Shown one piece after another: positions 46,451 through 60,161 of a stretch of DNA of 64,000 nucleotides (its first letter is position 1; every line of letters begins with the position of its first letter). A program made the position numbers and the translations under genes. The notes beneath the pieces are model-generated. The model was not told the origin of the DNA and ran no database searches. It saw nothing but the letters and a program-made list of their open reading frames with translations. Source of the stretch: Ehretia macrophylla (taxonomy: Eukaryota > Streptophyta > Magnoliopsida > Boraginales > Ehretiaceae); NCBI GenBank assembly GCA_037974665.1, contig CM075765.1, forward strand, positions 11,143,501-11,207,500, written 5' to 3'.

Positions 46451-49379
46451 AAAAATAGTTTAGTAAAGGATTCAAACTTTTTGCAAGATTAGTGGTCTAT
46501 GTCGCAGTTCACCCTATTTTATATTATAAGAATTGTGTGGCAAATGGCAATTTCACCCAATGAAAAATAGATATCCGTTAAAACTAACTGGATAAACAAA
46601 TAGAGTAAGTGCAACGAAACAAAAAAAAAAAATTGTTTAATAGATGATTTGAGATGAAAAAAAATTAAAAAATTAGGGAAAGATTTGAAACTTCATTCAA
46701 GTTCAATGGTTTGTGACGCAATTCACCTTTAGGAATATCCGGACATAAAGGGGTTTGCGTTATTTTGATAGTGTAGGACCTCACCTGATACTTCATGCTT
46801 TGGGTGTCATTATCTAGGCTGAATCAGATTTCTTTTGGATTTTTGGCTGATGTAGTACGTATTACATGGCGGATACATGTGGGAAAAACGTTAAAAATTC
46901 TATGCACTTTAAAAAAAAAAAATTGTAACTTATGTTTTATGACAAGAGAATCCTTCCTTTCAAATCGGCCGTGGCGCATGGATCCATGCGCTGGGGTAAG
47001 GCCTACGGCTTGATTCTGGGACGTTAACGTTTGTGGAGGAGTTGTTCAGCTTTTTAGTTGATTAAGCTTCACTCTCGGTGCTCAAATCCAATGGTGACTC
47101 TTCATATACAAGTATGTATTTTTTTTTTGGTCGTACATATATGTATGTATACTAAGCTTTTATTTGACTTAATTTTTGACACTCAAAAATATTTTCTATA
47201 AGTTTAAAAGTTAAAATTAACATTTTGACCCATTTTTTTTAAATGTTTTTAAGTAGAAGTTAAAGCTGAAAAATATTAAAAAATAAGAAGTTTCAAATTA
47301 GAGTTTTTCAAAAAAAAAAATTTGTGGAGCTACTTTTATATAATGTGAGAAATTGTTTTTTTTTTTTTTTTTTAAATATATCCCTCTACATTTTTAAAAG
47401 TCTTAACATTACTATCAAAATTTTTAAAAGTTCAACATTGTCTAATATAGGTCAAATAATCAATAATTTTTATTTAACAGCATTTCTGACTAAAACTCTA
47501 CTACTAAAAATTTTACAACTCAAAAACTAAAATTTCACATATTGACGCCTTTCCACATTGACCGAGGATATGGACAGTGTATTGTATGAATAATGCAAAA
47601 TGTTTGTTCAATGAATGTTATTGTGTGTATTGGCTTCAAGGATCAGTATAACACTCTTTTCTTTGAAGTGTGCATAGATAACTTCGTTAAGGAAAGCTGC
47701 CAGCCCGCACCGGACCGACCTGCTGGGCGGTCATGAAGGAAAGCTGCTTAAAAATACAAATCTCATTCTATGAATAATGCAAAACGTTTGTCCAATGAAT
47801 CTAATTGTGTTTATGTGCTTCAAGGATCAGTTTAACACATTTTGAAGTGATTGTATGAATAGTTTTCGACTTTGACATATGACCAAAAGCATTGATCACA
47901 TTGCTACATGTTGAGATTCTTGGAGAATATATAAATTGTTTGATTAGCATATGTGGTCTTTATGAAGCAGTCCTCTTTGCTTATTTATATATGGATTACC
48001 GTAGTACGGTAAACCGCTCCTTATAGATCTAGATCTCTTAATAAAGTTATCATAACGTTCTAATATCATCAAAGAGATCTAAAGAAAGTAAAACTATTTA
48101 AACTAATTCATCATAACTGCATCATCAATTCATCATATCGGGATCCAAATCCACTCATTCTTGCCTCTTCTCGAAGATTTTCACCATGTCTTGGAGATGA
48201 CATACTCGTCACATTGCCATAAGATGTGTTGCTTGTAGCCAATAAAAAAATGTAAATTTTCTTCCTCAAGAGGTGTGTGTATCACTTTCGTTTCAGTATC
48301 TCAAGAAATATAACTGTTGCTATATCACCATCAAACTAGGGAGATTCATCCATATTTTTGCCATTTACACCTTATCAATATTGCTATTCTTTATTTATCA
48401 ACAAGTAGGGAACTTTACAAAATAAATAAAAAATAAAAAAGGCAACTTCTCAATCGATGACTTGCTCCATGACTTAGAGGGAACAATAGCCTGACAAATG
48501 GTTAGGTCCGATTTGGGTGGCCATTTAGGTAGCAAACAGATCCCATCATTGATTCGAGATAAATCAAACATACGTAACCATGGAATGCCTACAAAACTGG
48601 GACATATATCACCAAGTCCTTCAATCAAGGACACGCCTATCTCCAAGTCCTTCAATTCAGGACATGCCTACATCCAAAGTCCAGGGGCAGAGTAGAGCCT
48701 CTTGTTTACCTGAGATTCATGTTAAATTTCCTCTGATACTCTCACACATTCACTACACGATTACTTTAACTAATCCGATCCTTCTCTATCGATTTTCCAA
48801 ATGGCATCACAAGATTAACATAATCTAAAATCGTTAATTTCCAAGCAACGTGATACGCAGTCGCGTCCAATATGCTTCGAAACTTTTGAAGTCCTGGGAT
48901 TAGGGTGAGAGGGAGGAAGCAGATAAAACTAATTGTCTTAAAACCACTACAAGTGAAGGGTTCCTTACTTTTCGATGCCCTTATTCTCATGCTTGACTAA
49001 AATCTTGACTCAAGATGTTACAAGTCTATTGTCAACATGCTGCACTCAAACTCAAAGCTGTTCAGAACTCTATTGTATAAGTTTCCCTTAAAGAACTAAA
49101 AATAACTAAAACAAAATTGTGAAAAGATAATCTTATTCTGATCACACTTGAGTAAAATTGAAGTACATGTACAAATATGCGTTTCAATGAACAGCTAAGC
49201 AGACAATCTCTTACAACATCATTTACAACATGGCAATTTTGCATTATTAGTAAAGCCTCTAGATTTTTATGTACATGTCATCCTACAAAAAATTAGATAT
49301 AACAACAACAGACTTTATGCAATTTAGCATAAACAAATCATACAGCAAAATACCTGGCGCAACTGAAAAAACTGTCTTC
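46451..49379. other. Intergenic DNA, short direct repeats, no clear gene
   Basis: Diverged direct repeats starting ATGAATAATGCAAAA lie at 47586 and 47770. A minus-strand frame at 48398-48690 contains CPELKDLEIG and IPWLRMFDLS, which is faintly like leucine-rich repeats. It is isolated and has stops around it. Confidence 0.4.
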
Positions 49380-52300
49380 TTATTTCTTCAGGAAGTTCTC
49401 AATTTGTATAAGTGCCTGGGTACATGCATAACGTAGTTAGCTTAATGCACTGACAAAAGAACCAACAATTGTAGTGTTGAAGTAAATTAGATTTCAGAAT
49501 AATTCGGTGCATTAATTTAGGTTTGAATTAAAGAAATTCTAGGTTTCCTCATTAGATTACGTTTCTTATTAGTTAAGCTATTTATTCTTGTTTACTAAGT
49601 TTTGTAGCCTATAAATAGACCTCTTTTATTATACTTTGGAATATAGAATAATTCACAATGTGATCATTTGGTTCTTCTTCTTGTTTAGAGCCAACGTTGG
49701 TGGTGGCTCCAATTATTGGCTTCTGCATATACGTTTTTGATTTCCTTTCATTTTGATTAACATGTAGAACACAACTGAAAAGAGAACCTATAATAGTGAG
49801 GATCGTTAAAAATGCTTCACCGAACATAAAGAATTAATTCAATGCATGAACAAGAAACAACACTTGCATTATTGCCAATTTATGCACATGCACACAAACA
49901 CAAAACCACACACAGAGGCTCAGAAATGCATGCAGACATTAAGAAGGAGAAGGGGAGGAGGAGGGGCTGTGTGGGGAAGAGACAGAGAGAGAGAGAGAGA
50001 CCTCAGTCGCAATGACAGTAGGCGAGATTTCACATACATCTTTATATCCCAATTTGGCTGCAATATCTACAAGATAATAACATTTCCCCATCAGCATTTT
50101 TGCAGAAGAAACAGGGTCTTAGAAGCAAAAAATTGCAAAAATTCTGAAGGACAATCAAGTTACTAAAGTAAAAGAATAGATAGGGGCCCCAAAGAAGAGA
50201 TAAGTGGTCATACTTTCTAGGGAAACTCTGGCACTTGCATTGGCATATGCTTCACCCCTCTCTTCCCAAAGGGCATATAAACGACTTAACGTCTGTAATC
50301 AGGTCAGATACAAATAGATAACCACATAATGTTTCAGCATTTGGGTACCACATGTAAATTGAATAAAGAAAACTTGTCCAGGAATGTAGGTTAGAGTGCT
50401 TACCCGTTCATAGGCATCACCCGAATCATAATGCAGCAAGGGGCGAGATTCAGTTCCAACATCTGTAATTCTACGCGCTAATGCTTCTAAAGGTACATCA
50501 AGCCATACACTAATGCCCTTTCGCATGTGTTTCCTGAGAAGTCAGATGCAGGAGTCAGTGAAGCAATCCCATATCATATAAAAGCATACTATTGAAAGAA
50601 AAAAGCAACAAAAGTAATAATCAAGTTATAATGCTGATACCAATTAACGGGCCGAACAACTGCACCCCCGCCCGTAGAAATAACCAGTCGATGCATTAAA
50701 GACAGCTTCTGTAATACCTCAGTCTAAAGGGCAGAAGAAGAATAAATAACATTTTGAATGCAGTAATGGGGAAAAAGGAGACAAAAAAATTACAGAAATG
50801 TGACACATAAATATATCCAGCAAAACTGCTTTTGTCCCTCTAAGTTTGAGACCCCTTAATCCATGGGCCATTTTGGTCACTGTCTTCCACAATTTGCGTC
50901 TTTCTTAGGCAAATCGACAAAAGTCACATGGAGGGCAAGAATTTTAGGTAACAGGAGATCACATGCTCTGAAACTTGACATTAGCTGATGAACCTTGTAG
51001 CCCTCTTATTATATTAAGGGAAGAAATGTAGCATAAAGAAGTTGGCCACATCACTACTGACCTCATTGTCTCTGAAGAAGCTCTCACCGTATAGCTTAAA
51101 GATTTCAGCCACAGTAGTCCCCCCAACAGCCTGCTCTATTAGTTTGTCACTGCAACGTCCAAAAGTAACATAATTGGCACTTTGCAGCAACTATTGTAAG
51201 GATCTCCCCAGGATTTTTGCATAGAAGAAGGTAAATAAACAGAAAAATGGGACTGCTCAAGCTGAAGTACTATTATGAAACCAGGGTTTCTTCTATAACA
51301 AAACTCAGGACCCCTAAAATCATCAAACCTTCCATTACTACACAATATTGTATTTTTCACCAAATATCTTCTTACGAAAGAGGCAACTAATATAACAAGA
51401 AAAGTTTAGTGCTAACCAGTCAAAAATTGAATAGCCAAGTGCTTCAGAAAGAATTTTGGCCACAGTCGTTTTTCCTGAGCCCATCATCCCTGCATATACA
51501 GGATAGTCAAATAAAAGATGAAACTTGACATGATACAAACAAACTGTAGGTAAACCATAAGGAAACTGACCAACGAGATATATACAGCGTCCATCTAAAA
51601 ATGGTTCAATCTCTTCTGACTTATTCTGCAATTACAGCAATTTTCAGTAAGTAGCGTATAGAGCCGTGTATTATGAGCCAATACCACAAAACAGATCCAC
51701 ATGGACACAAGTCGTTTTGGCAATATGAAGAAGTCAAGACATCATCAGCGGAGGATTGAAAGGTCAGAATTCGTCATGATACCTTCAAAATGAGGGCTTC
51801 ATCAGATGGTGCAGGCTTAACCTCCACTGCTGGAGCTACACAAGAAAGATTAAGCATGAATAAACAAGAAGAATATGGCTTCCAAGATTAATATATGTGC
51901 TGACTGACGAGGAACTTTTTATTCTAACCCTTTTGTAAACATGATCAATCACAACTATCATTTTTCTATAGATGAAATGGACAAAAGGCATACTCAAGAA
52001 ATTGAAAAATAATGAAAATATGTTCTACTGAACAGCAAATCACACTTCCTCCTTATAACATTAATTTGTGCTAACAGTGAAAGGGGCATCCAGGTTCACC
52101 ATGACATCTTACAAGGCCATATATCCACCGAATAACTTCTGATGATCAATTTTCCTCTCAATATATATACTTTTTATATCTTTCTCTGCCTTTATACTCT
52201 GAAGAATAACATCATATGCATAAGCCTGTCACATGCTAGAAAATCTAGTGGACTGTCGGAGTTAATTTTACTGCAAGCAAGCAGGATTGTTTGATAAAGA

Positions 52301-55300
52301 AATTGAAATTCCATTCTAAAACCAATTGGCACTAGGTGTTCTTACGTGCAACCAGGGATTGATTGAGACCAGAAACCAACAAGTAGGAGTAATGCCACCA
52401 TAAACCAGATTGATGCAAAGATGATGCGGAACATGATTCAAAGGAATTGATGAAAAAGATTGACAAAATAAAACCCAAGAAGAAGAACAAATAAACCTTC
52501 ATATTTTTTCTTATGTTATGAATAGTATTGTTTTGTTATGAATAGTATCCTTTAGTTTGTTTTATCCCACATAGGAAGTTTAGCAAATTTTAAGGCCTAA
52601 GAGCTCTTATAAATAGATAGCTCCCCAAGCTCATTAAACACACTTCAATCAATACAAAGCTAGTATTGTATACTTCCTCTCTAGCATTCTAGAGTTGTAA
52701 TATTTAAAGTTTTCCTTGTATCAAGGACGTTTTGCTAGAACGAATCTAGTGTTTCGCTTCCGTTCTGCGTCAGTTGGCACCAGAGCCAAGTTCAAGAGTC
52801 CTAGTTTAGAGGGTTATAGTTGTAATTGAGTCGTATGCTCTGCACTTGCCACTAATAGTGGACCCTGTGCATCAGAAAGCTTGATTGGTCGATTGAGTCG
52901 TATGCTCTGCACTTGCCACGTATAGTGGATCCTGTGCATCAGAAAACTCGACCGATTAAATTACAAACCTATAAGCCGGAGAATATGGCGTCCAAGAACA
53001 ACAATGGTGGTGGAGATAGTGGCAACGTCGACATCAACATTTCTGGTAGTAGCCATAGCAGAGGCGAAGGCGGCCATCCTATTGACGGTGATCGAGGGAT
53101 GGAGGCCCTTTGGGCGGCGATACAAGCTCAAGAAGAAAAGATGACCCGTGAACTCCAAGAGATTCGCGACATCCTTTCCAACTTAAGCCTAAACGCCAAC
53201 AGGGCTTGTGACGATGGTGGGATCAACCGTGCCAGAGAAGATGCTCGTGGCCAACCTATCAATCAACACGACTTTGCAATTCGTCAGAGGCAACCAGCCT
53301 ATGAAGATGAATCTGATGAAGAGCTCATAAACTACCGAGAAATCAACCAAGCACAACCACGAGCTAGAAATCAACCACAACATCCTCATCAACGTGGTTT
53401 TGCTCGACATCGCAGACCACCAACATATGAGGAGAAATCTGACAGTGACGAAGAAATAAATCAAAGGCATCAACATGCACCCAAGAGAGGACAAGGCTTT
53501 GACGAATATCGTCCTAAAGCCGACATTCCCAACTTCAACGGCGATCTTAATATTGAAGCATTTCTTGATTGGTGCTATGAAGTTGAAAAATTCTTTGACA
53601 TGATGGATGTACCGGAGGACAAACAAGTAAAACTAGTCGCCTACAAATTAAAGGGCGGTGCAGCTGCTTGGTGGGACACCTTGCAAAACAATAGAAGGCG
53701 ACAAGGAAAGACACCCGTTCGGACTTGGAGAAAGATGAAACAACAACTGAAAGGAAGATTCCTTCCTCCAGATTATGAACAATACTTGTTCCAACAATAC
53801 CAAAACTGCAGCCAGGGTCATCGATCAGTGAGAGAATACACTGATGAATTTCTGCGCCTTACTGCTAGGTGCAATATATCAGAGTCGGAGGAACAGCAAA
53901 CATCACGATACCTCAACGGCTTGAAATTTGCAATCCGGGATAGGATGACATTAGCTCCAATATGGACCATTGATGAAGGTTACAACATGGCATTAAAGGC
54001 AGAAATGCTTTTGGCTCGTCCTTCCACTCGACAAACTCCTTTTGCACCAGTCCGTTCGAATCCTGACAGAGGCAAACAAGTTGCAGAAGAAGCAACTCGT
54101 CCTTCTACTCACAATACTGGCACTAGCAATCAAGGGGTGGCCAAATCAATTAGACAGACGTCGAATACCACCCGACCCAATAATCCATATGCTAGGCCAA
54201 CCATTGGAAAATGTTTCAAATATGGAGAACCTAGTCATCGTTCCAATGAATGCCGAGCTCGCAAGTCTGTCAATCTAGCAGACTATGATAATGAGTGTGA
54301 TGAAGAAGTTGAGTACAATAATGATGATGACTTGGAGGATGCTGAAATTGCAGACGAAGATGGAGAACAAGTGACGTGTGTCATTCAACGATTATTGTAC
54401 ACCCCGAAACAAGAAGACTCATCCCAGCGCAAACGCATCTTTCATTCAAAATGCAGTATTCAAGAAAAGGTATGCAACCTTATTATTGACAACGGGAGCT
54501 AGGAGAATATTGTTTCAAGAGCTTTGGTGAATCACTTGAAGCTGCCCACATAACCTCATCCAACACCATACGAGATTGGGTGGGTCAAGAAAGGACCTTC
54601 AATAAAGGTCACAGAGGTGTGCAAAGTTCCTATTTCTATTGGAAAATCTTACCAGGATGAAATCATGTGTGACGTAATTGACATGGATGCCTGTCATATT
54701 CTACTTGGGCGACCGTGGCAATATGACGTTGATGCAACTCATCGAGGAAGAACAAATGTCTACTTTTTCTGGTGGAATGGAAAGAAAATAGCAATCCTCC
54801 CAACCAACAAAGATAGACCCAAAACTTCTAAAGTGGAGGGGAAGTCTTTCCTTATTATGGCAGATTCTGCAAATGAATTCTTCAAAGAATCAAATGAGAC
54901 CGGAGAAACTTTTGCTCTTGTAGTCAAAGGAGAGGAATTGCATGAAGAAGAAGTCCCAGAGGAGGTACAACACATATTGAAAGAATTTAAAGAAATTATT
55001 CCGGATGAATTACCTGATGGACTTCCACCAATGAGGGACATCCAGCATCACATTGACTTAGTCCCTGGAGCAAGTTTGCCAAATCTACCTCACTACCGGA
55101 TGAGCCCAAAGGAGAATGAAATACTAAAAGAGAAGGTAGAAGAATTAATGCGCAAGGGGCATATTAGAGAAAGTATGAGTCCGTGTGCAGTACCAGCTTT
55201 GTTGACACCCAAGAAGGATGAAAGCTGAAGAATATGTGTGGATAGCCGAGCCATCAACAAAATCACAGTCAGGTATCGTTTCCCTATACCTCGACTGGAG

Positions 55301-58300
55301 GATATGTTGGATCAATTACAAGGGTCAACAATCTTCTCGAAGATTGACTTGCGTAACGGCTATCACCAAATCTGTATAAGGCCGGGAGATGAATGGAAAA
55401 CTGCTTTCAAAACACGGGAAGGCTTATACGAATGGTTAGTCATGCCATTTGGACTATCCAACGCACCAAGTACATTCATGCGCCTTATGAATCAAGTCCT
55501 CAAGCCATTTATAGGAAGGTTTGTCGTGGTTTATTTTGACGACATTTTGATCTATAGCCACAACAAAGAAGAGCATGTGGACCACCTACGTCAGATTATG
55601 AAAGTCCTTCAAGACAACAAGCTATTTGTCAACTTAAAAAAATGCAGCTTTATGACAAATCGCTTAGTTTTCTTGGGCTTCATTGTAAGTGCTAAAGGAA
55701 TCCATGTTGATGATGAGAAAGTTCGAGCAATCAGAGACTGGCCGACTCCAAAGACAGTCACTGAAGTCAGAAGCTTTCATGGCTTAGCCACATTTTACAG
55801 GAGGTTCATCAAGAATTTTAGCAGTATCGTTGCTCCTATCACTGATTGCTTAAAGAAAGGGAAATTCCAGTGGAATGAGTCTGCTGACAAAAGTTTTGCA
55901 CAAATCAAAGAAAAGTTGACAACTGCACCTGTCTTGGTGTTGCCGAATTTGGATAAAGTTTTTGAAGTGGAATGTGATGCAAGTGGAATTGGCATTGGGG
56001 CAGTATTATCTCAAGAAGGCAGACCTGTTGCATTCTACAGTGAAAAGCTTAGCGAGGCACGTCTAAAATGGTCAACCTATGAGCAGGAGTTATATGCTGT
56101 GCTTCAAGCTTTACGACATTGGGAGTATTACTTAATTCTACGTGAATTTATAATATATTCTGATCATGAAGCCTTGAAGCATTTCAAGAGTCAAAAACAT
56201 TTGAACAAGATACATGCAAGGTGGGCTTCGTATATGGAGCAATTTCCTTATGTTATTAAACATAAATCAGGAGCTTTCAACCGTGTTGCCGATGCCTTGA
56301 GTAGAAGGGCAACTTTGCTGGTTACTTTAAGTGGCGAAGTTGTAGGGTTTGAATGTCTGAAGGATCTCTACCCAGAGGATGAAGATTTTAATGAAGTTTG
56401 GCATAAACACTTGTCAAAGCAACCAACTGGAGACTTCCACGTCCATGATGATTACCTATTCAAAGGTAATAGACTTTGCATCCCGAGGACATCCTTAAGG
56501 GAGAAAATCATTCAAGACTTGCATGGAGGAGGACTCGGTGGACATCTTGAACGAGATAAGACTATTGTAAGTGTGGAGGAAAGGTATTTCTGGCCACAAA
56601 TCAAAAGAGATGTGGGCAATTTCGTGAGGCAATGTCCAATTTGTCAAACTGCAAAGGGCCAGACACAAAACACGGGACTCTATATGCCGTTGCCTATACC
56701 AGAAGATATTTGGGAAGATTTGTCTATGGATTTCGTCTTGGGATTGCCAAGAACCCAAAGAGGAGTAGACTCTGTATTTGTGGTCGTGGATAGATTTTCA
56801 AAGATGGCGCATTTCATCCCTTGCAGGAAGACTTCAGATGCAGTGCACATTGTAAGACTATTCTTCCAAGAGATTGTGCGACTCCATGGAGTCCCAAAAT
56901 CCATCACTTCTGATAGAGATTCTAAATTTCTATCTCACTTCTGGCTCACATTATGGAAGCGCTTCGATGCAAGTTTAAAGTTCAGTAGCACAGCTCATCC
57001 TCAAACTGATGGTCAAACCGAGGCAACCAACATAACCTTGGGAAATTTGATTCGTTGTATTTGCCAAGATAAGCCGAGACAATGGGATTTTGCACTTGCA
57101 CAAGCTGAGTTTTCCTATAATAGTGCAATCCACAGCTCAACTGGAGTATCACCATTTTTCATTGTCTACAAGAAGGTACCAAAACATGCTCTAGATTTGG
57201 TTAAACTGCCGAAATTCTCTGATAAGAGCATTGCAGCAAATAAAATGGCGGAACAAGTGCAGTCTATTCAAAAAGAGGTGAAACAGAAATTGGAAGCCTC
57301 AAATGCCAAATACAAAGCTACAACTGATAAGCATAAAAGGGTGAAGGTATTTAAAAAAGGGGATATGGTCATGGTCTACTTGAGGAAAGAAAGAATTCCA
57401 GTGGATACCTACAACAAGCTGAATCCGAAGAAGTATGGTCCCTACCAAATTTTAAAGAAGATCAATGACAATGCTTATGTGGTTGATCTTCCGGATGATT
57501 GGGGAATTTCATCAACCTTCAATGTTGCTGATTTATATGATTACTATCCACAGGAAGGTTCTTTATATCCGGAAATTAACTCGAGGGCGAGTTTTTCTCA
57601 AGTGGAGGAGATTGATGCGGAACATGATTCAAAGGAATTGATGAAAAAGATTGACAAAATAAAACCCAAGAAAAAGAACAAATAAACCTTCATATTTTTT
57701 CTTATGTTATGAATAGTATTGTTTTGTTATGAATAGTATCCTTTAGTTTGTTTTATCCCACATAGGAAGTTTAGCAAATTTTAAGGCTTAAGAGCTCCTA
57801 TAAATAGATAGCTCCCCAAGCTCATTAAACACACTTCAATCAATACAAAGCTAGTATTGTATACTTCCTCTCTAGCATTCTAGAGTTGTAATATTTAAAG
57901 TTTTCCTTGTATCAAGGACGTTTTGCTAGAACGAATCTAGTGTTTCGCTTCCGTTCTGCGTCAAAAGATGAGGCCAACATGGAGTAGGAGTAACCCTTCC
58001 AGAAGTCACAAAATTGGCCCCCTACAAACTATCCAACTAGGACATTTCGCCTAAATGTTAAACTGAAAATCATATGGGTGCAATGATATCATTTGCTACA
58101 TTCATTCAACAAAGACAACAAGTCAAGCTCTTTAACTAATTATTTTCCAAGTAGCACCTATTAGAAGCACAGTGTATTTTTTCTTGGTCAACATGATAAT
58201 TAGAAAAGGACAAAAGTCATATTATAAATTTTGGCAAAACCGGAAGAAAACTCAAAATTCAAATTGCGAGAGGCTAGAATAAAGAAATTTACAGAAAATG

Positions 58301-59341
58301 AATGCCCTAATGTAGTACTCATAGGATGCAGACCACGAGTTACAGAGTAATTCTTTAAATCATTTAAAACTAGTAACCTACTCATTGAGATAGAATAGTC
58401 CGATTTCAATTGTATATGGCATATATTGGATGTTTTTTTTAGTTTGTCTTATGGAGACTGTGGACTATAATCACAGATCAGCAGTAATAACAGGAAAAGG
58501 AATAGCTTAATAAAATATTTGTCTTGGGGACTTGATACTAAGAGCTTAAACGACAACACATAACACTAATCCTGGTAGAGCAGCTTAACAATTGACAATG
58601 GCCATAAAATGACAGGGGCAAGTGAATCTTTGGGACACCTCTTTCCCGATAAGAATTCAGTTTCTGAAGATAGCATTTCAAGTTAGTTATTTCTTTCAGA
58701 AATTTCTTATGCTCCTTTTGGCTTGAGATTTGAAAGAAAATGTAAATCATAAGGAGATCATACCCCTCCCGCCCGAACCTCCCTTTTAAACGGGTTTGAC
58801 TTTAATCATGCTGTAATGTGTGCTCCTAGTCAAAAACTAGAAAAGCGGTGAGATTCTTCCGCTTCTTGCATGCCCCCTTTCCATCCCCCTATAAAAAGGG
58901 ACATTCTCCTTCAAATTCACTAATAGTCCCTCTTCATCTTTCTAATTGTAAAACAAACCTTAAACAATCAAAAGTACATCGAGACCAATCACCACAAGTC
59001 ATAATCAGGTCACACATTAAGCAAATGCAAAGCTAAGATATCTACCTTCACACTGTAATGTTAACAAGCACCGAGTATTTAGCTATGATTTATCAGCCAG
59101 TAAAAAAATTATGTGTTGTGTAACTACCTTGAAAATTCTGCGAAGAACACGAAACCACCTTCAACACGGCTCGGCCCTGCTGATATCCAGCCTTTGTTGG
59201 TTGGAATTGACAAGTAATAGTTATTCTTTCAAGCCTTTGTTTCTCCCGATACTTCGGTGTAAAATGTAGTGAATAATTCGGTTTCATTACTATCCTTTCC
59301 GAGTTCATCCATTGCAGCCTCTGCGGAACTTTCGCCTCCAT
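49380..59341 (-). CDS. SK: Chloroplast shikimate kinase, 10 exons
   Basis: Minus-strand exons: 59128-59341, 51783-51835, 51571-51625, 51417-51489, 51062-51149, 50641-50723, 50404-50533, 50214-50292, 50002-50066 and 49380-49415. All junctions are GT-AG and in phase, giving 291 residues. Residues 1 to about 60 form a basic plastid transit peptide. The kinase domain has Walker A G108-x-x-G-x-G-K-T, the shikimate-site FDCDKLIE (D131, D133), GGGAVVRP (179-186) and the lid residues RPLL (from R219). The enzyme phosphorylates shikimate at the 3-hydroxyl using ATP, the fifth step of the plastid shikimate pathway to aromatic amino acids. Length and exon sequences match plant SK1/SK2. Intron 1 (51836-59127) contains a Ty3/gypsy element. 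No coding lesion is seen, so the gene is probably functional if the long intron is spliced. Confidence 0.95.
52417..52421. repeat. Target-site duplication AAAGA, left copy
   Basis: AAAGA precedes the 5' LTR and recurs at 57964-57968 after the 3' LTR. Confidence 0.9.
52422..52772 (+). repeat. 5' LTR of the gypsy element
   Basis: 351 bp, beginning TGATGCGGAACATG and ending TTCTGCGTCA. It includes a TATAAATAG motif near 52609-52617, a likely core promoter. Confidence 0.92.
52773..52790 (+). promoter_or_regulatory. Primer-binding site region of the gypsy element
   Basis: GTTGGCACCAGAGCCAAG directly follows the 5' LTR, where a tRNA primer would anneal. I cannot name the tRNA with confidence. Confidence 0.6.
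52913..57685 (+). pseudogene. Ty3/gypsy gag-pol, one frame with three stops
   Basis: Gag starts at or near 52985 ([10 protein letters not shown]), with the capsid region at AWWDTLQNN. The zinc knuckle has lost its second Cys ([14 protein letters not shown]). Protease has DNGS, followed at once by TAG at 54500. Further in-frame stops are TAA near 54553 and TGA near 55226 before RT. RT has YFDDILIYS, RNase H has [14 protein letters not shown], and integrase has an HHCC motif (CPICQTAKG) and DDE residues ([15 protein letters not shown]). The frame ends at 57685 inside the 3' LTR. No frameshift was found. Three single-codon stops make this copy inactive. Confidence 0.92.
57613..57963 (+). repeat. 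3' LTR of the gypsy element
   Basis: Near-identical to 52422-52772. Its first 73 nt also encode the end of the polyprotein. Confidence 0.92.
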
Positions 59342-59825
59342 ATTCCTACTCTATCCAAGATGGAGTGCTCGGTGCACAAAACTCTCGCTATGTAAGGTTA
59401 CGAGGTAACTCCTAATAATTCCTACTCTTAACTTCTTTTTATTTTTCTCCTAATTCTTTGGATAATTCAAGAGAAAAATTTTGATCACTAGAACAAGGAG
59501 TAAAAATTAACAGAAATTAAATTTCCCCGCAAAAAAAAAATAATAATAAGAAAATACATAAATACACGATCAAATAGCTGACACACATATAAACATATAT
59601 TTACATCAAATAGAGAGATCAGTGTGCTTTTTCACCTGTTAAGAGGAGATTTTTAAAGAATCAGCAGCCGGTCGATGGACGAGTGCTGGCGCAAAGACGA
59701 GGATATTTTAGTTGTTGAATGCTGAATTTATATATAAAAATATACATTATATATGTGTGTGTGTGTGAGTGTGTGTTAGGTGGTTCTGGGGGGGTTGGTG
59801 AGTGACGGTAATGCGTAGTAGGTGC
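59342..59825. promoter_or_regulatory. Upstream region of shikimate kinase
   Basis: On the minus strand a possible 5' UTR exon ends CTTAACAG|GTGAAA near 59634, and an AG acceptor (TTGTTCTAG) occurs before the ATG exon near 59490. That would give a leader intron. A GT microsatellite lies at 59752-59777. The promoter itself is not resolved. Confidence 0.35.
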
Positions 59826-60161
59826 TTAGGCTGTCTTGAGTCTCTAAAATGTAAATTTTTTTTAATTTGAGTATTTTAAGAGACTTCAGTCTCTAAAAGT
59901 AATATTATTTATGATAAAAGTACATAGAATTTATTATTTTTGGCTTAAAAGGTGTCAATATAAATACCCAATCTCTATTTTTTTTAACAAATTTATAAAA
60001 AAAAATGAAGACTGAATCTCTATTTTGACATCTTTTAAACTAAAAGTGGTGAACTCCACGTACTTTTGTTATGAATAATGTTGTTTTTAGAGACTGAAAT
60101 CTCTAAAAATACCTAAATTAAGAAAGTTTTGTATTTAAAGACTCCATTGAGAATGCCCTTA
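59826..60161. mobile_element. Foldback MITE with long inverted arms
   Basis: The two halves are imperfect inverted copies of about 150 bp each (GAGTCTCTAAA, AGAGACTTCAGTCTCTAAAA, AAAAGTACATAGAATT and their complements). TTA flanks both ends. A transcript would form a long hairpin. Confidence 0.75.

Larger units (their letters stand above)
52422..57963 (+). mobile_element. Ty3/gypsy (chromovirus-like) element in SK intron 1
   Basis: A 5542-bp element with 351-bp LTRs (52422-52772 and 57613-57963, TGATGCGG to GCGTCA) that differ at about three positions. A primer-binding-type sequence TTGGCACCAGAGCC follows the 5' LTR. It is opposite in orientation to the host gene. The polyprotein occupies one frame and runs 73 nt into the 3' LTR. 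ORF overlap with a short LTR and the C-terminal FNVADL motif suggest a CRM/Reina-like chromovirus. No canonical chromodomain is evident, so the clade is uncertain. Confidence 0.93.
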
